Source: an uncultured Bacteroidota bacterium (GTDB lineage Bacteria > Bacteroidota > Bacteroidia > Flavobacteriales > Flavobacteriaceae). From it: a stretch of 55,388 nt of DNA. The DNA is taken from positions 1-55,388 of the forward strand of contig CACHZY010000011.1 of the NCBI GenBank assembly GCA_902584445.1, in the 5' to 3' direction. Below the pieces are notes generated by a model. The model ran no database searches. It had not been told where the DNA came from and saw nothing but the letters and a program-made list of their open reading frames with translations. Position 1 is the first letter of the stretch. Each line of letters starts with the position of its first letter. Both the position numbers and the translations under genes were made by a program. Positions 16,069-25,337 of the stretch are shown here, piece by piece.

Positions 16069-18541
16069 AGAATCTTAATTTTTTATCCCTAATCATTTTC
16101 TTATAATCGGATGACAAAACTACAAAATTATTTTTTTTGTAAGCCTCCTGTTCTTCATCATTGATTTTCTTCCTCCATTCATTAAGCTTTCTAATATTTC
16201 TTATTCCATGAAGAACGAGGAAGATTTGAGTGTCATCGAAACGATCTTCAGTTAAAAACCAATTTGTAATGTAAGAATCATCCAAAGATTTTTGAAGCTT
16301 GGTTTTGGTATTTTTTAATTCAATAGAGTCTTGAATTCTATACTTAAAAATCCACTTATAATTAATATAAGTTTTGTTTTGCTCGTCAATGGTATTTGTC
16401 TTTTTAATTTGATTAATTATTTCTTCAGCCAATTGTGCCTCAGGGGTTCCAGAATATTTCATTTTAATAATAGAAAGTTCTTTTTCCCATTGGTCAATCC
16501 CTTGAAGCCTTCCTTTAGTGTTGGCCAAAAGTAATTCAAATTTTGACTGATATTCTGTCCCGCTTAAAAAAACAGATAATGCTAACGCCTTTTTCTTTAG
16601 TAAGTCAAAATCTCCAGATTGAAAGAGCTTTAATAAACTAGTGTACATCATTTCTGGTGTATTTAGGGTGGACCGATCAAAGTCCAATGGATTAGCAAGT
16701 ACTTTTCCATAGGCTGTATCAGTAAATTCTGATAAGATCCTATCCAAGTATTTTTTTGCTTTTTGAGGTAAAATCTTTTCATTAATTTTGTAAAGGTGGT
16801 ATAATGCAGGTGCGGAAATGTTGGGTGGTGGATCTAGGCCAAGTAAGTGGTTAAGTCGATTTTCGGCAAGTTTATTGTCCTTAAAGCTTTCTTTGTAAAT
16901 CATTCCTAACTGAAGGTAGGCGTTTTGATTGGTTACTTTTATACTGTCGATAGTTTCAATAGAATTAGGTAGAGAATTAATATAGCTTTCTGGTCTTTCT
17001 ACAAAAAAGCTTTCTTTTTGAATGGTTTCTTCTTTATCCAGAGCACCTTGATTTTCTTCAATTACTGGATCGATTGCTGCTGCTAATGCCCAATTGTCAG
17101 AGTTGGGGCGATTCCCCCAGGTTGAAAGAAATTGTTGTTTCCCTAGAATTAAAAGCTTAGGGTTATAAAAATAGAATTGGCTCGCTTTTTCAGCTTTGGA
17201 TAGGAAAGAGAAAACCCCTTTATCCTTTTCAACTACTTTAGCCAATGCTTTGGCTTTTTTCTCTTTAAGAAAGTCTTCGAAATATTTTAACTGATCAACT
17301 TTGTCCATGGATAATAGTCTCAAAATACTATCAGTTTTTCTAATAATTGTCTCGTATTTGATTACTCCATTAAGGTTGTCACGTTCTCTTTGGATTGCTC
17401 TTCTTGACAAAGTTTCCTCTGGAATTATTGGTAACAAACTGTCAAGGTAAGACCCAGTTAAAACATATTTTCCATTAGCAAAGTTAAAGTCGGCCATATC
17501 CCTGTAATTTGCTGCTTTTGTGGGCAAATCTATGTTTTCTGATCTTAAAGATTTTGTGAGGTAATGAGCCCCCAGGCTATCATTTTTTAGCCAAAAGTAA
17601 TATAGACCTAAGGAACGATTTATTAAATGATCAAATAATTCATTTTCATAATTCTTATCTAATTTTTTTAGCGATTCAAGTGGATCAATACTATCGCGAA
17701 TTTTTCTAATCTTTAATTGTTTTATCTTAGCATTAATCCAATATTTTCTTGGAATTTTTCGATTAAGCCCTACTACTTGCTCATAAGCCCACATTGCAGA
17801 ATCAGGCTGATTGAGACTTTCAAACAACTGGCCAGTTAAGAAGTAATAGCGTCCCTTATCCTCGTTGTTTTTAGCAGTCAATGCTGCCCGCTTTATAAAA
17901 AAACTTGCGGAATCTAGCTGTTGAGTGTTAAGAAAGGCTTGAGATATAGTAGCGTTAGCCATGCTGTGAAACCTACTATTAGGGGTTATTGTGAGGGCTA
18001 ATCCCCTGAGGTTTTTTATTGCAAGCTCATCATTTTTTAACCGAATATTAGTTTTTTCCCGCCAAATTCTTCCTTCTACATAAGTATTTTTATCTGCATA
18101 GTTTTCCAGTAAAAAATTAAAGGCTTCCATGGCTGGAAAAAACCTCCGATCAAAATATCGTGCCTTTCCCAATAGAAGATAAGCTTCGTCAATTTTAGTA
18201 TTCCGTTGAATTCCATTGATATTCATAGAGTGCTTTTGAATGGCTTTTACCGCTTTTTCTTCAGCTCGAGCGAAACCAGGAACCACGCTCGTCTGTGTCA
18301 TTTTTTCCCCATTAATAGCGATTGGCTCTACATCTAAAAACTCAAAAAAGTTGTCATCATGGGCTTGCTCTAAAATAGCTTTTCCAACCTCAAATGCCTC
18401 TTTTCCATTAAAAAGAACATTGTACTTAGTGTTAAGTGTATGGAAGCCACGATTTAGTATTTTATTTTTCTGAGTGGAGCAAGCAGAAGCTAAGACCAAG
18501 GCCGTAACAGTTAAAATGAAAAAATGGATGTCTTTTTTCAA
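16055..18541 (-). CDS. porW: Type IX secretion/gliding lipoprotein PorW (SprE)
   Basis: 828-residue TPR lipoprotein. The signal ends in LVLASAC (lipobox Cys at ~21). The N-terminal half carries TPR-like repeats with the family stretches KAVKAIQKHSMNINGIQRN, DEAYLLLGKARYFDRRFFPA, AFNFLLENYADKN and GRIWREKTNIRLKND, which I recognise from SprE of Flavobacterium johnsoniae. PorW/SprE is needed for T9SS function and gliding and is thought to connect the outer-membrane translocon with the trans-periplasmic motor. The gene starts at TTG (18541): a stop lies four codons upstream and the signal peptide needs this start. It heads the bactofilin-atpZ-atp gene run. Confidence 0.88.
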   Translation of the reverse strand: MKKDIHFFILTVTALVLASACSTQKNKILNRGFHTLNTKYNVLFNGKEAFEVGKAILEQAHDDNFFEFLDVEPIAINGEKMTQTSVVPGFARAEEKAVKAIQKHSMNINGIQRNTKIDEAYLLLGKARYFDRRFFPAMEAFNFLLENYADKNTYVEGRIWREKTNIRLKNDELAIKNLRGLALTITPNSRFHSMANATISQAFLNTQQLDSASFFIKRAALTAKNNEDKGRYYFLTGQLFESLNQPDSAMWAYEQVVGLNRKIPRKYWINAKIKQLKIRKIRDSIDPLESLKKLDKNYENELFDHLINRSLGLYYFWLKNDSLGAHYLTKSLRSENIDLPTKAANYRDMADFNFANGKYVLTGSYLDSLLPIIPEETLSRRAIQRERDNLNGVIKYETIIRKTDSILRLLSMDKVDQLKYFEDFLKEKKAKALAKVVEKDKGVFSFLSKAEKASQFYFYNPKLLILGKQQFLSTWGNRPNSDNWALAAAIDPVIEENQGALDKEETIQKESFFVERPESYINSLPNSIETIDSIKVTNQNAYLQLGMIYKESFKDNKLAENRLNHLLGLDPPPNISAPALYHLYKINEKILPQKAKKYLDRILSEFTDTAYGKVLANPLDFDRSTLNTPEMMYTSLLKLFQSGDFDLLKKKALALSVFLSGTEYQSKFELLLANTKGRLQGIDQWEKELSIIKMKYSGTPEAQLAEEIINQIKKTNTIDEQNKTYINYKWIFKYRIQDSIELKNTKTKLQKSLDDSYITNWFLTEDRFDDTQIFLVLHGIRNIRKLNEWRKKINDEEQEAYKKNNFVVLSSDYKKMIRDKKLRFYETK

Positions 18542-18649
18542 CTTTGAAAGTTTAACATTAATAACTGAAATTCCAGGAAATTATTATAAAAACCAGATTA
18601 ATTAAAGAAAATGTCCGGATAAGATTTAAAATTTTAGAGTTTTTTAAAA

Positions 18650-18657
18650 TAACTTTG
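18650..18657 (+). promoter_or_regulatory. -7 box for the FNR-type reductase gene
   Basis: TAACTTTG matches TAnnTTTG and ends 18 bp before the ATG at 18676. It also shows that an upstream in-frame TTG at 18655 lies inside the promoter and cannot be the start. Confidence 0.6.
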
Positions 18658-18675
18658 CTACATATTAAAAATTAT

Positions 18676-19713
18676 ATGTCACAAATGTACCCTCTTATAA
18701 TTTCAAAAGTTGAAAGAGACACTCCAAATGCTGTTTTGATTTCTCTTAATGTCCCTAAACAAATGAAAAAACGATTTGAATTTGAAGCAGGGCAATACCT
18801 TACTTTAGAGACAAATATTGGCAAAAGTAAAGTACGTCGATCTTATTCAATATGCAGCGCACCAAGTGATGGACTTCAGGTAGGAATAAAAGAAGTGCCA
18901 AACGGTCTTTTTTCTTCACATGCAAATCGAGTAATTGAAGTTGGGGAGACAATTATGGTTGCCCCTCCAGAAGGAAGATTTAAGTACATTAAATCAGAAA
19001 AAGGACAGCAGATAGTTGCTTTTGCTGCAGGAAGTGGAATCACTCCAATTATATCAATTATTAAGACTGCTCTAAATGACAATGAAGATACAAGTGTTTA
19101 TTTGGTCTATGGTAACAAGACTCCAGAAGATACTTTATTCTATGAGGAGCTAAAAGCCCTAAAAAAGCAATTCTCCTTAAGGCTTAAAATTAAATGGGTC
19201 TTTAGTAGGGCTAATATTGAGAAAAGTCTTTTTGGAAGAATTGAGAGGGATGTCGTTAATAACACTTTGAATCAACTAGAGGGTGACACAGATAAATTTT
19301 ACCTTTGTGGACCAGAAGAAATGATCCATACAGTATCAAAAACACTAGAGGAAAAAGGTATAAGTTCGTCGAAAATTCTTTATGAATTGTTTAACGCATC
19401 GAAAGAAGTTTCGGTGGAAGCATCGCCATCAAAGTCAGCAACTTTGGAAATTATTTACGATGATATCAATTATAAACTCGATGTTCAAGAAGGCAAGAGT
19501 ATTCTAGATACTGCGCTCGATAACATGCTCGATGTCCCCTATTCCTGTCAAGGAGGTGTCTGCTCTAGCTGCATTGCAAGAGTCAAATCAGGTAAAGCAG
19601 TAATGCAGGCTAATCAAATTCTAACTGAAAATGAGGTTGAGGAAGGCTTAATATTGACCTGTCAAGCCCATCCAGTAAGTGCCCAAATTCTTGTAGATTA
19701 TGACGATGTCTAG
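18676..19713 (+). CDS. FNR-type oxidoreductase with C-terminal 2Fe-2S ferredoxin domain (PaaE-like)
   Basis: Electron-transfer flavoprotein of 345 residues. The FAD domain (~5-105) shows GQYLTLE and RRSYSICSAP. The NAD(P) domain (~110-240) shows AAGSGITPIISIIKTAL, VYGNKTPEDTLFYEEL and YLCGPEEMI. The plant-type ferredoxin domain (~260-345) has cluster Cys in PYSCQGGVCSSC and LTCQAHP. This is the architecture of PaaE/PaaK, the reductase of phenylacetyl-CoA epoxidase, but no paaABCD genes are nearby, so it may serve another oxygenase or desaturase. Start chosen at ATG 18676 because of the -7 box. Convergent with the GT9 gene, 2 bp apart. Confidence 0.85.
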   Translation: MSQMYPLIISKVERDTPNAVLISLNVPKQMKKRFEFEAGQYLTLETNIGKSKVRRSYSICSAPSDGLQVGIKEVPNGLFSSHANRVIEVGETIMVAPPEGRFKYIKSEKGQQIVAFAAGSGITPIISIIKTALNDNEDTSVYLVYGNKTPEDTLFYEELKALKKQFSLRLKIKWVFSRANIEKSLFGRIERDVVNNTLNQLEGDTDKFYLCGPEEMIHTVSKTLEEKGISSSKILYELFNASKEVSVEASPSKSATLEIIYDDINYKLDVQEGKSILDTALDNMLDVPYSCQGGVCSSCIARVKSGKAVMQANQILTENEVEEGLILTCQAHPVSAQILVDYDDV

Positions 19714-19715
19714 GT

Positions 19716-20747
19716 CTATTTTTGAACTAATTCTAATGCCTTTTCAATTACTTCTTTTGGTCTGATGGACCTAAATGCATTTTCATATCCAGAGGGAATA
19801 ACATTACCATAAACCGAGGTAGGCACCAAGGGATATTTTTTTCTATCAAGTGTGAGTGATTGTTCAATAGGCTGATTAAAGGGAGCAAATCCGCTAAATG
19901 GATGTGTTAACCCCCATAGAGAAAGGACCGGAGTTCCTGCATTAGCAGCCAAGTGACCATTAGCAGAATCCATCGATATCATGAGGTCGAGATAGGGCAT
20001 AAGTTGGATTTGATCTCGTAATGAGGTATTCACTGACGTATTGACGACATTACTATAGGCCTTTTCCCAAACCTCTAGTTTTTTAATCTCATTTTGTCCA
20101 GCTCCAAATAAAAATATTTGGTAATCTTTCTGTAAATAAGCAATAACTTGTTGCATTAAATCTAAAGGGTATGTTTTTCCAGAATAAGAGGCAAATGGTG
20201 CTATGCCAATCCATTTTTTATCAGTCTCATTAGAAAGATTTGTAAAGTTTTCAGGAATAGGATTTTTGTCAGGAAACTCATGGTCTTCAATATTAATTGA
20301 AAACCCAAGTTTCCTGAAAACATCTGCATAGCGAAATATAGTAGGTGTGAGAGGTTGAAATTTTTTGTTTTTTTCTCGTGTTAATTGGTGCTTTTCTATT
20401 CTGCCCTTATTAATTTGTTTGACCCTAAAAAATGTTGTTGTAAAAAGAAATGATAATAAATAGGTTCTTAGGACTCCATGGAGGTCAGCAACTCCAGAGA
20501 AAGGGATTTTTTTAAGTTCTTTAAAAAGAGTCAAAATCCCCTTAAGTCCCTTGTGCCTATCTCCAATATCTAGCGGGTAAAAATTGAAGTTTTCAAACTC
20601 AGAAAAAAGAGGCTCAAAATAAGGTCTACTTACAAAAGTGATTTTTAAGTTAGGTTGAGATTTATATAGACATCTAATAACGGGTACAGTCATTGCTACA
20701 TCTCCCAGTGCAGAAAAACGCAACACCAATAAATGAGGATTTTTCAT
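19716..20747 (-). CDS. Glycosyltransferase family 9 (heptosyltransferase-like)
   Basis: GT-B transferase of 343 residues, related to ADP-heptose:LPS heptosyltransferases. N-terminal LRFSALGDVAMTVPVIRCL, ADLHGVLRTYLLSF in the middle, then IGIAPFASYSGKTYP, FGAGQNEIKK and the acceptor-side SMDSANGHLAANAGTPVLSLWG. It probably adds a sugar to the LPS core; the exact sugar cannot be told. It follows the DUF4254 gene by 6 bp, a pairing common in flavobacteria. Confidence 0.88.
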   Translation of the reverse strand: MKNPHLLVLRFSALGDVAMTVPVIRCLYKSQPNLKITFVSRPYFEPLFSEFENFNFYPLDIGDRHKGLKGILTLFKELKKIPFSGVADLHGVLRTYLLSFLFTTTFFRVKQINKGRIEKHQLTREKNKKFQPLTPTIFRYADVFRKLGFSINIEDHEFPDKNPIPENFTNLSNETDKKWIGIAPFASYSGKTYPLDLMQQVIAYLQKDYQIFLFGAGQNEIKKLEVWEKAYSNVVNTSVNTSLRDQIQLMPYLDLMISMDSANGHLAANAGTPVLSLWGLTHPFSGFAPFNQPIEQSLTLDRKKYPLVPTSVYGNVIPSGYENAFRSIRPKEVIEKALELVQK

Positions 20748-20753
20748 ACATAT

Positions 20754-21371
20754 TTATGATTTATCCTTATACAAAACAGGGTTAGTTTCCTCGTCATTAT
20801 ACATTTTCATCTGCTTGTAAACCTTCATGAACTTATATCCCGTGTTAAGATCCTTTAATAATTGGTCAATGGCAATACTTAGGTCAATTCTCTGAATTAA
20901 TAAAACTTGTAGTTTGTTATTACAGCTTTGCCTATGTGAATTACTTGCCTCTGACCTGTTAGCTTCCTCTTCCATATGATAAATCTTCAACTCCAATATG
21001 GACAATCGATCGATTGCCCAGGCTGGGCTCTCTGAGTTAACAGTGGCTGATTTAAAAAGTTGAACATCTTTATATAAATCTAAGAAATACCCGTCTATGT
21101 ATTCGACTGTATCAGTCCTATCTTGATTGGAGGCATCAATTTTCCTTTTGAGATTCATCCCTTCAACTGGGTCAATATTAGGATCTCTTATTAAGTCTTC
21201 ATAATGCCATTGAACAGTATCTATCCAGTTTTTTCTGTACAAAAGGTGATCAATTGAATTTGACGGAAAAGGGTTTTCAAAGGATTGATCAACTTTGTCT
21301 ATCAAATGATATTTGTCAATACTTTTTTTAAAGATTTTTATTGCTTTACTGCTAAAAGAATGATGACTCAT
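20754..21371 (-). CDS. DUF4254 protein
   Basis: 205-residue soluble, helical protein without signal or membrane segment. Conserved-looking stretches are WHYEDLIRDPNIDP, DASNQDRTDTVEYID and the C-terminal RIDLSIAIDQLLKDL. I recognise it as DUF4254, found next to family 9 glycosyltransferases; its function is unknown. The 6-bp gap to the GT9 gene implies a joint role in LPS core synthesis, by context only. Confidence 0.75.
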   Translation of the reverse strand: MSHHSFSSKAIKIFKKSIDKYHLIDKVDQSFENPFPSNSIDHLLYRKNWIDTVQWHYEDLIRDPNIDPVEGMNLKRKIDASNQDRTDTVEYIDGYFLDLYKDVQLFKSATVNSESPAWAIDRLSILELKIYHMEEEANRSEASNSHRQSCNNKLQVLLIQRIDLSIAIDQLLKDLNTGYKFMKVYKQMKMYNDEETNPVLYKDKS

Positions 21372-21449
21372 TTCTTAAATTTGATTAAATTAAAGTGCTA
21401 ATATACGATTTGAGGTTAAACAAATTTATTGCAAAATGATCTGCTGTAT

Positions 21450-22376
21450 TTATAGAATTTCGAAATCAACAAGTTTAAAAATTACCATAAAAATTGCTGC
21501 TAAAAAAATTACACTGTTTTTTAATCTGTCAGATTTCATATTTTCAATAAAAACTCCGAAAAAAAAAGCCGCCGGAACAAAGCCTAAAAGCCACCTTTCA
21601 TGGTCAAGATTTAACCCTAAAAAGCCTATAAAAAAACTTAAATATAACCAGATTGTCATAAATAGAAAAGCTGAAGACTTCTCATTACCTTTTGGCCGAA
21701 TAAAAATTGTAACATAAATTGAAACTGACAATATTACAAACCAAATCCAGTCTCCATTAGTTAGATCTGAATACCCCAAAGGTTGAATGTTAAGTGTATT
21801 ATTAGCGAGTCCAAATAGATCATAAGGCACTATTGTGGGTAGTGAATAAAAAATAAAGGGTATTAATAAAATAGGGAAAAGAAAAGCAATTAAACTTTTA
21901 ATGTTATACAATTTTTGTTTAAAAACAACTATAATGGGAAATACATAAAAAATTAAAAGAGCTATATTAAATAAAACAATAATAGAAATAAAAATAGACA
22001 AGTCAAATAAATACTTATTCTTTGACTTACTGAAAAGAGCTTTAACAAATATGTGTTCGGAATAAACTAAAATTAGTCCGATAACTATTTTAGAGAATGC
22101 TAATCCTGGTCCGTTTGGGAAAAAAAGAAAAACAAGTGGAAAGGTTAATAAATGAACCCCAGATAGCTTAGAGCTTGATTTTTTAGATTGTAAAAAACTA
22201 ACAAAAAAAGTAAAAAAGGCAAAAATGATCCATAAAATAAGAATTTCAAAAATGTTATTTATGTTCCAATCTTTGTGATGTTTACAATAGTTAATTAGAA
22301 AAATTACTGCTAGAGAAAAAGTAAAAGAATACATGTATGCCTTTAATCCAACTTTATTAAAAGTTTCTACTATCAT
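21450..22376 (-). CDS. DUF6427-type integral membrane protein
   Basis: 308 residues with about eight to ten hydrophobic helices and few charged loops. It resembles the flavobacterial DUF6427 family, which is often encoded next to the small DUF6341 protein, as here (divergent, 43 bp apart). Function unknown; a polyprenyl- or glycan-related membrane enzyme would be speculation. It is followed after 78 bp by DUF4254 and GT9 on the same strand and may share their transcript. Confidence 0.65.
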   Translation of the reverse strand: MIVETFNKVGLKAYMYSFTFSLAVIFLINYCKHHKDWNINNIFEILILWIIFAFFTFFVSFLQSKKSSSKLSGVHLLTFPLVFLFFPNGPGLAFSKIVIGLILVYSEHIFVKALFSKSKNKYLFDLSIFISIIVLFNIALLIFYVFPIIVVFKQKLYNIKSLIAFLFPILLIPFIFYSLPTIVPYDLFGLANNTLNIQPLGYSDLTNGDWIWFVILSVSIYVTIFIRPKGNEKSSAFLFMTIWLYLSFFIGFLGLNLDHERWLLGFVPAAFFFGVFIENMKSDRLKNSVIFLAAIFMVIFKLVDFEIL

Positions 22377-22389
22377 CTCCAGTTTTTAT

Positions 22390-22397
22390 TATTTTTG
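22390..22397 (+). promoter_or_regulatory. -7 box for the DUF6341 gene
   Basis: TATTTTTG, 22 bp before the ATG at 22420, matches TAnnTTTG. No clear -33 TTG. Confidence 0.5.
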
Positions 22398-22419
22398 CAA
22401 TATAAATAATAGATAACTA

Positions 22420-22647
22420 ATGAAGGATTTTTTTGAGTCAATCGCAAGTTTATTTGAAGAGGTGCTTTTTTTCCCTTTTAAGCTACTAACTCATGTTGAA
22501 CTTTTTAATTGGTGGGTATCTAATGGTATTTCTTTCATTTTTTTATTAGTTGGTTTAATAGCAGGTATATACTGGATCAATCAATTACGAAAGTTTGATA
22601 AAAGCGGTGAGGAAAAAAAGAATTCCTCTGCTCATTCATTTTTATAG
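22420..22647 (+). CDS. Small DUF6341-type membrane protein
   Basis: 75 residues: an amphipathic N-terminus (MKDFFESIASLFEEVLFFPF), one membrane helix (~36-52, GISFIFLLVGLIAGIYW) and a charged tail ending AHSFL. The tail and the LFEEVLF motif match what I remember of the flavobacterial DUF6341 family. Function unknown. Its stop overlaps the convergent purD gene by 6 bp. Confidence 0.75.
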   Translation: MKDFFESIASLFEEVLFFPFKLLTHVELFNWWVSNGISFIFLLVGLIAGIYWINQLRKFDKSGEEKKNSSAHSFL

Positions 22648-23922
22648 GTCAAAACCTATATCTTTTCTAAAATTAATTCCTTCAAAATTAATTTTTTCAA
22701 TCTGACCATAAGATTGTTTAAGGGCGGATTCGTATCCTTCTCCATATGAGGTAACTGCCAGAACCCTCCCACCATCTGTAACTATTTTTCCCTCCTTTAC
22801 AGTGGTTCCTGCATGGAAAACAATACTCCCCTTTACTTTTTCTAGTCCAGTTATTTTTTTACCCTTTTGATAATCCTCAGGATAACCACCTGAGACGGCA
22901 ACAACTGTTGTCGCAGAAAGATCATCAATTTCAATTTCAATTTGTGATAATCGCCCTTCTGCTGTCGCTAATAAAAGTTCTACAAAATCATTTTTTATCC
23001 GAGGTAAAACAACCTGCGTTTCAGGATCTCCCATTCTAACATTATATTCAATGACATAGGGTTCTTCTTCAACTTTTATCAAGCCAATAAAGAGAAAACC
23101 TAAGTAGGGTATATTGTCTTCGAGTAATCCTTTAATGGTCGGCTTTACAATTCTGTCTTGTATTTTTTGGTTGAATTGATCATCCATAAATGGTACTGGG
23201 GATATGGCTCCCATTCCGCCGGTATTGAGTCCTTTATCACCCTCACCGATACGCTTGTAATCTTTGGCCATTGGGAACGTTAAATGAGCCGCCCCATCAG
23301 TTAAAACAAAACAGGAGAGTTCAATTCCAGTTAAAAACTCTTCAATAACAACTTTTGAAGAAGCGACTCCAAATTTTTGATCCAAGAGCATTTTGGCAAG
23401 CTCAGTCTTAGCCTGTTTTAAATCATCAATTATTAGTACGCCTTTCCCTGCAGCTAATCCATCGGCCTTAAGCACGTATGGAGATTTCATTTGATCCAAA
23501 AAAGCATAGCCTTGATCAATATTCTCGACGGTAAAGCTTCCATATTGGGCGGTAGGAATTTCATGTCTTTGCATAAACATCTTTGCAAACTCCTTACTTC
23601 CCTCAAGTCTTGCCCCCATTTTTTTTGGGCCAATGACTGGAATGTCCTCTAGTGCCGGATCTGAAAGGAAAAAATCATGAAGCCCATTTACAAGTGGGTC
23701 CTCTGGACCTACGACTACTAGTTTAATTTGATTTAATATTACAGCCTTCTTAATTGCTCCAAAATCATTAACCACAATATCAAGGTTTATTGCCAAATCT
23801 TCGGTTCCTCCATTTCCAGGTGCAATAAACAACTGATTTGTCAATTGGCTTTTTGCCAATTTCCAACAAAAGGCATGCTCTCGTCCACCATTCCCCAAAA
23901 CAAGTATGTTGATTTTATCCAT
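22642..23922 (-). CDS. purD: Phosphoribosylamine-glycine ligase (GAR synthetase)
   Basis: ATP-grasp enzyme of de novo purine synthesis joining 5-phosphoribosylamine and glycine. It has 426 residues. N-terminal VLGNGGREHAFCWKLAKS, then PEDPLVNGL, SKEFAKMFMQRHEIPTA, LKADGLAAGKGV, and the PurD signature RMGDPETQVVLPRI at about residues 297-310. The ATG at 23922 follows a near-consensus TATCTTTA box at 23929-23936. Located 28 bp after the GT2 gene on the same strand, so it may be co-transcribed with it or have its own promoter. Confidence 0.97.
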   Translation of the reverse strand: MDKINILVLGNGGREHAFCWKLAKSQLTNQLFIAPGNGGTEDLAINLDIVVNDFGAIKKAVILNQIKLVVVGPEDPLVNGLHDFFLSDPALEDIPVIGPKKMGARLEGSKEFAKMFMQRHEIPTAQYGSFTVENIDQGYAFLDQMKSPYVLKADGLAAGKGVLIIDDLKQAKTELAKMLLDQKFGVASSKVVIEEFLTGIELSCFVLTDGAAHLTFPMAKDYKRIGEGDKGLNTGGMGAISPVPFMDDQFNQKIQDRIVKPTIKGLLEDNIPYLGFLFIGLIKVEEEPYVIEYNVRMGDPETQVVLPRIKNDFVELLLATAEGRLSQIEIEIDDLSATTVVAVSGGYPEDYQKGKKITGLEKVKGSIVFHAGTTVKEGKIVTDGGRVLAVTSYGEGYESALKQSYGQIEKINFEGINFRKDIGFDL

Positions 23923-23949
23923 CGATTGTAAAGATAAAATAAGTGTTGG

Positions 23950-24804
23950 TTATTTAAATTTTATCCACCTTAAAATCCCCCTCCACCGGTAACTTCTAAG
24001 ATATTTTCCTTGCGCTTTATCAACAATGAAAGGTGTCTTGTTTTTTTTAGCGATTGAATATCCTTTGAGGTAGCTACAAATCACCCTAAAACTTTGAGTA
24101 ACCAGCCCTCGTTTCAGTCCAGCGATCAACGTTAATAACCACCCTAACCTCATACGGTAAGTGGCTTCACCTTGCAATAGGGCAGCATCTGGACTATAAT
24201 TGAGCCCAGTGGGCTTGAGGTGTTTTACTTTAAGTGATTCATCGACAAAAACTTCCCATTTATAATATTGTGCAAGTATTTCGTCTATGGTATCCCATCC
24301 AATAGACCTTTTCAATTTACCTATCTGCAAAAAACAGTCCTTTCTGTACGCCTTTAAAGCGCCTCTTATGTGGTCATTTAGGTTTAAATTCTCCAGTGCC
24401 CAATCCTTTTGTTTTTTTACATAGCAAACACCTGCCACCATTCCCAAGCGTGGGTTATTTTCAAAGTTCACCTTTAAATTTAATAAATAGTCTGGCTCAA
24501 AAACTATGTCAGCATCAAACTTACATATTACATCATATTTGTCGTCAAGAGTATTATAACCCACATAAAAGGCATTAATAATTTTTGATCCAGGAAGATG
24601 GACGTTAGAGGATTTATTTTCTACTTTATAGATCCAGTCAAAGCGTTTGGTAAAATCTTTTATAATTTGCCTAGTATTGTCGGATGAATTATCATTTACA
24701 ACCACTAGCTTTTTAGGTTTTAACTTTTGGTTTACAATGGATTGTAGAGTTTGAGCTATATTTTTTTCCTCATTGTGGGCTGGTATGACAATATAAAAGT
24801 TCAA
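23950..24804 (-). CDS. Glycosyltransferase family 2
   Basis: Inverting GT-A transferase of 284 residues without membrane helices. N-terminal FYIVIPAHNEEKNIAQTLQS, then VVVNDNSSDNTRQII (nucleotide site) and the metal-binding CKFDADIVFEPDYL. RGALKAYRKDCF and GWDTIDEI follow. The acceptor cannot be told. The reading frame begins at a TTG (24804) that overlaps the methyltransferase stop by 4 bp, and no ATG precedes the conserved N-terminus. Part of the M23-GH3-methyltransferase-GT2 run. Confidence 0.88.
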   Translation of the reverse strand: MNFYIVIPAHNEEKNIAQTLQSIVNQKLKPKKLVVVNDNSSDNTRQIIKDFTKRFDWIYKVENKSSNVHLPGSKIINAFYVGYNTLDDKYDVICKFDADIVFEPDYLLNLKVNFENNPRLGMVAGVCYVKKQKDWALENLNLNDHIRGALKAYRKDCFLQIGKLKRSIGWDTIDEILAQYYKWEVFVDESLKVKHLKPTGLNYSPDAALLQGEATYRMRLGWLLTLIAGLKRGLVTQSFRVICSYLKGYSIAKKNKTPFIVDKAQGKYLRSYRWRGILRWIKFK

Positions 24805-25334
24805 TTTTCTTGTTTGTTTTTTTCAGCGAATACAATGTAATACCGAGTTGTAAAATATCTCAAAAGTGTTCTAATTCCAAAGCTTGAATTGGGATTAGTC
24901 CATTTTTCACGAGCAATAATTTTCCATCCTGTTTTTTCTAAAAGCCAATCGAGTTGCCAATCTTCAAATTCATGATAATGTCTATCCCAGAGGTCTTTTT
25001 TACTTCGATAAGCTGGAGAAAACCACAACCGCAAAGGGACACTCACAACTAGCTTTTCGGCTTTAATACTTTTTAATACTTGATAGGGAGAAAGCAAGTG
25101 TTCTAATATTTCAAATGCAGTTACGACTTCCGCTTTAGAATCAGTTATTGAGGATTGGTCTTCATCTAAATCTTCTCCATTAGTATTTTTGACTTTATAC
25201 CCTTGTTGCTGCATAAGTTGTGAGAGAGGATTGTGAATCCCTAAGTCCAATATTCTTGAACCTCCTTGTATGTGCTGTTTCAAAAAGCTCAATGTTTTAT
25301 TATAGCGTTTTTCGTGAGAAATATTTTGGTACAT
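24801..25334 (-). CDS. Class I SAM-dependent methyltransferase (small)
   Basis: 177 residues with a Rossmann methyltransferase core. Motif I is the diverged RILDLGIHNPLS (~32-43), followed by the acidic strand NTNGEDLDED, then VTAFEILEHLLSPYQVLKS (motif IV/post, typical of Methyltransf_11/23) and LVVSVPLRLW. The substrate is unknown. It overlaps the GT2 gene by 4 bp and lies 3 bp after the GH3 gene, so all are co-translated. A role in glycan or lipid modification is inferred from neighbours only. Confidence 0.8.
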   Translation of the reverse strand: MYQNISHEKRYNKTLSFLKQHIQGGSRILDLGIHNPLSQLMQQQGYKVKNTNGEDLDEDQSSITDSKAEVVTAFEILEHLLSPYQVLKSIKAEKLVVSVPLRLWFSPAYRSKKDLWDRHYHEFEDWQLDWLLEKTGWKIIAREKWTNPNSSFGIRTLLRYFTTRYYIVFAEKNKQEN

Positions 25335-25337
25335 AGA

